Shown here: piece after piece, positions 32,653 to 34,115 of the stretch
Layout of the letters: every line of letters starts with the position of its first letter
How positions within the stretch are numbered: position 1 is the first letter of the stretch
Assembly: GCA_026386845.1 (NCBI GenBank)
Contig: JAPLMW010000093.1
Coordinates: 1-34,115, forward strand
Reading direction: 5' to 3'
DNA length: 34,115 nucleotides
Source of the DNA: Phycisphaerae bacterium
Lineage (GTDB): Bacteria > Planctomycetota > Phycisphaerae > Sedimentisphaerales > UBA12454
Notes under the pieces: model-generated
The model's database searches: none
What the model was told of the DNA's origin: nothing
Seen by the model: only the letters and a program-made list of their open reading frames with translations
Program-made: the position numbers and the translations under genes

Positions 32653-33897
32653 ATGCCGGTTTTTCAATATGAAGCATTGGACTCAAAAGGCCAGGAGGTA
32701 AAAGGCCAGATAGAGGCTCTCAGCGGCGATGAAGCCCTGAGCAAGATACGGAATATGGGTTATTTTCCCACCAAGCCGCCCAAGCCGAAGGGCGGGGCCC
32801 GTGAAAAGAAGACTGCGGCGGCGAGACCAAAAACGCGTCGCGGAACAGGCGGCAAGGTAAAAATAAAACAGCTTACGCAGTTTGCCCGGCAGCTTTCGAC
32901 GCTTCAGGACGCGGGTCTGCCGATACTTCGTTCACTCAGGATTCTGGAAGAACAGCAGAAGGCGGGCACGTTTAGACGCGTTATCGGCGCTGTAGCTGAT
33001 GATATAGAAGGCGGAGCGACATTGTCGGAGGCGCTCGGTAAATTTCCGCGGGCGTTTAACCGGCTGTTTGTCAATATGGTTGCGGCAGGCGAGGTCGGCG
33101 GCGTGCTTGATGTTATTCTCGCAAGGCTTGCGGACTTTATGGAAAAGTCCGAGCGGCTCAAGGCCAAGGTCAAGGGCGCGATGGTTTATCCGGTTGTGGT
33201 TATGACCGCCGCGTTTGGTATAGTTATGGGATTGATGATAGGAGTAATTCCGAAATTCAGCGAAGTTCTCAAGGAGATGACCGGCGGCGAACTGCCCGCA
33301 CTTACTAAAATTCTTATGGCAATAAGCGACTGGATCGCGTTCAAATGGGGCTGGGCAGTAATGATTGCGATACCGTTCGGAATAGTTTTTACGATGAGGC
33401 TTATAAAAAAGTTTACTCTCGGCAGGTTGATACTTGATATGATTAATCTCAGGCTTCCGGTTATCGGCCAGCTTGTTTACAAGGTTTCTGTCGGGCGATG
33501 GACAAGGACGCTCGGGACTCTTATCGGCGCAGGCGTGCCGATACTCGAGGCGATAAACATAACCGCCGATACCGCGGGCAACGAGGTTTATTCGAATATG
33601 CTTCGCAAGGTATATAACGCTATCCGGCAGGGCGATACGTTCGCAAATCCGCTCAAACAATCCAAGACCGCCGATAGTCTGGTGGTGAATATGATTGATG
33701 TCGGCGAAGAAACAGGCGATATGGACAAGATGCTTACAAAAATCGCGAACAATTACGATGAAGATGTGGATGTGCTTGTCGGCTCACTGATGAGTCTGCT
33801 CGAACCGATAATGATTATTACTCTTGGCAGCATCGTAGGCGTCATCGTTCTGAGCATCTTTCTGCCGATGATAAAAATTATTACATCGCTGATGTAA
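32653..33897 (+). CDS. pilC: PilC/GspF-type inner-membrane platform protein
   Basis: A 414-residue polytopic membrane protein that links the assembly ATPase to the growing (pseudo)pilus. It starts PVFQYEALDSKGQEVKGQIEA, typical of GspF/PilC, followed by a basic linker (about 45-70). Two GspF domains follow: first with FARQLSTLQDAGLPILRSLRIL and AAGEVGGVLDVIL, second with VGRWTRTLGTLIGAGVPILEAI and VGEETGDMDKML. Three transmembrane helices are visible (about 175-200, 225-250 and the C-terminal LLEPIMIITLGSIVGVIVLSIFLP). It is probably cotranscribed with the second PilB-like gene. Confidence 0.95.
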   Translation: MPVFQYEALDSKGQEVKGQIEALSGDEALSKIRNMGYFPTKPPKPKGGAREKKTAAARPKTRRGTGGKVKIKQLTQFARQLSTLQDAGLPILRSLRILEEQQKAGTFRRVIGAVADDIEGGATLSEALGKFPRAFNRLFVNMVAAGEVGGVLDVILARLADFMEKSERLKAKVKGAMVYPVVVMTAAFGIVMGLMIGVIPKFSEVLKEMTGGELPALTKILMAISDWIAFKWGWAVMIAIPFGIVFTMRLIKKFTLGRLILDMINLRLPVIGQLVYKVSVGRWTRTLGTLIGAGVPILEAINITADTAGNEVYSNMLRKVYNAIRQGDTFANPLKQSKTADSLVVNMIDVGEETGDMDKMLTKIANNYDEDVDVLVGSLMSLLEPIMIITLGSIVGVIVLSIFLPMIKIITSLM

Positions 33898-33910
33898 TTT
33901 AAACAGGAAG

Positions 33911-33957
33911 TAAGGAAGTCCTTCGACAAGCTCAGGACAGGTAAAGAAGTAAGGAAA
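33911..33957 (+). repeat. Purine repeat copy 3, interrupted by a 19-bp palindromic element
   Basis: Compared with the intact 32-bp copies, the first 9 and last 19 bases are unchanged, and the four bases AAAG between them are replaced by CCTTCGACAAGCTCAGGAC (33920-33938). GTCCT and AGGAC at its edges pair. Confidence 0.85.
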
Positions 33958-33964
33958 CAATTTT

Positions 33965-34075
33965 AAATCGGTGTAATCCGCGAAACTTGTCCGCCATAGC
34001 CTTTGGCGGCGGCGGGTCAGCGGTTAAAAAAGTTAAGATAAATCAGAGTAATCCGTGAAATCAGTGGTTAAAAAA
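33965..34075 (+). repeat. Two tandem 36-bp repeats, the first split by a 31-bp hairpin element
   Basis: Copy B (34040-34075) is intact. Copy A matches it at 32 of 36 bases once the 31-nt segment 33986-34016 is removed. That segment contains CCGCCA/TGGCGG arms and belongs to the family found at the lgt 3' end. The region is non-coding and separates pilC from the next gene. Confidence 0.85.
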
Positions 34076-34099
34076 CAGTTATTATTGAAAGGTCATAAG

Positions 34100-34115
34100 A
34101 TGGAAACGAAAAAGA
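34100..34115 (+). CDS. Start of a further gene, cut by the window edge
   Basis: ATG 34100 is preceded by AAAGGT at 8-nt spacing and begins METKK. A short basic N-terminus directly after pilC would suit a prepilin, but only five codons are visible and the family cannot be read. Confidence 0.4.

Noticed and set aside
32932-33660. 242-codon minus-strand ORF opposite pilC
   Set aside because: Antisense to a clearly conserved GspF/PilC protein; its long frame follows from codon use of pilC.

Overview
The window reads as chromosomal DNA of a Planctomycetota bacterium, most likely class Phycisphaerae (Sedimentisphaerales-like). This is an inference from four things: a giant secreted parallel beta-helix protein with planctomycete-style sequence, dapL-type lysine synthesis, a folK-kinase fusion, and genes peppered with short palindromic repeats. 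No phage, plasmid, rRNA, tRNA or CRISPR was seen.

Layout. (1) 1-10052, minus strand: one unbroken reading frame of at least 3350 codons that leaves the window without a stop, so the ORF track does not list it. It encodes a secreted multi-cassette beta-helix protein with InlB-like repeats and a complete subtilisin (S8) protease with its own I9-type propeptide in the middle. (2) 10492-15112, plus strand: dapL, folK fused to a deoxynucleoside kinase (interrupted by an in-frame TGA), panC, panD and lgt, covering lysine/peptidoglycan precursor, folate, pantothenate and lipoprotein maturation. (3) A bioF/kbl-type enzyme (minus), divergent from a rhomboid protease (plus). (4) 17419-19435, minus: a three-gene operon of ECF sigma factor, single-pass membrane putative anti-sigma factor and exported proline-rich coiled-coil protein. 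(5) rplU (plus), convergent with a U32 peptidase of RlhA type and a siroheme-synthesis dehydrogenase (minus). (6) Fumarase beta subunit and a divergent YchF-like NTPase (plus), then a zinc-dependent sugar-alcohol dehydrogenase. (7) A HepT-MntA toxin-antitoxin pair (minus), divergent from cinA. (8) 27687 to the end, plus: type IV pilus/type II secretion motor genes pilB-like, pilT, second pilB-like and pilC, with the first codons of another gene at the edge.

The most unusual signal is repeat invasion. At least five short palindromic elements sit in the window. Two lie in frame inside conserved enzymes (cinA and the U32/RlhA-like gene) and a third probably does (folK). One supplies the stop codon of lgt. 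Two more are inserted cleanly inside other dispersed repeats near 33.9 kb, and intact copies in the same window show the empty sites. A separate family of AAGGAAGTAA-type purine repeats forms the ribosome-binding region of panC and an inverted pair at 24.2-24.4 kb. A 107-bp element with perfect 19-bp terminal inverted repeats lies after the rhomboid gene.

Coordinates and motifs were read by eye. Family assignments rest on recognised motifs, not on searches.
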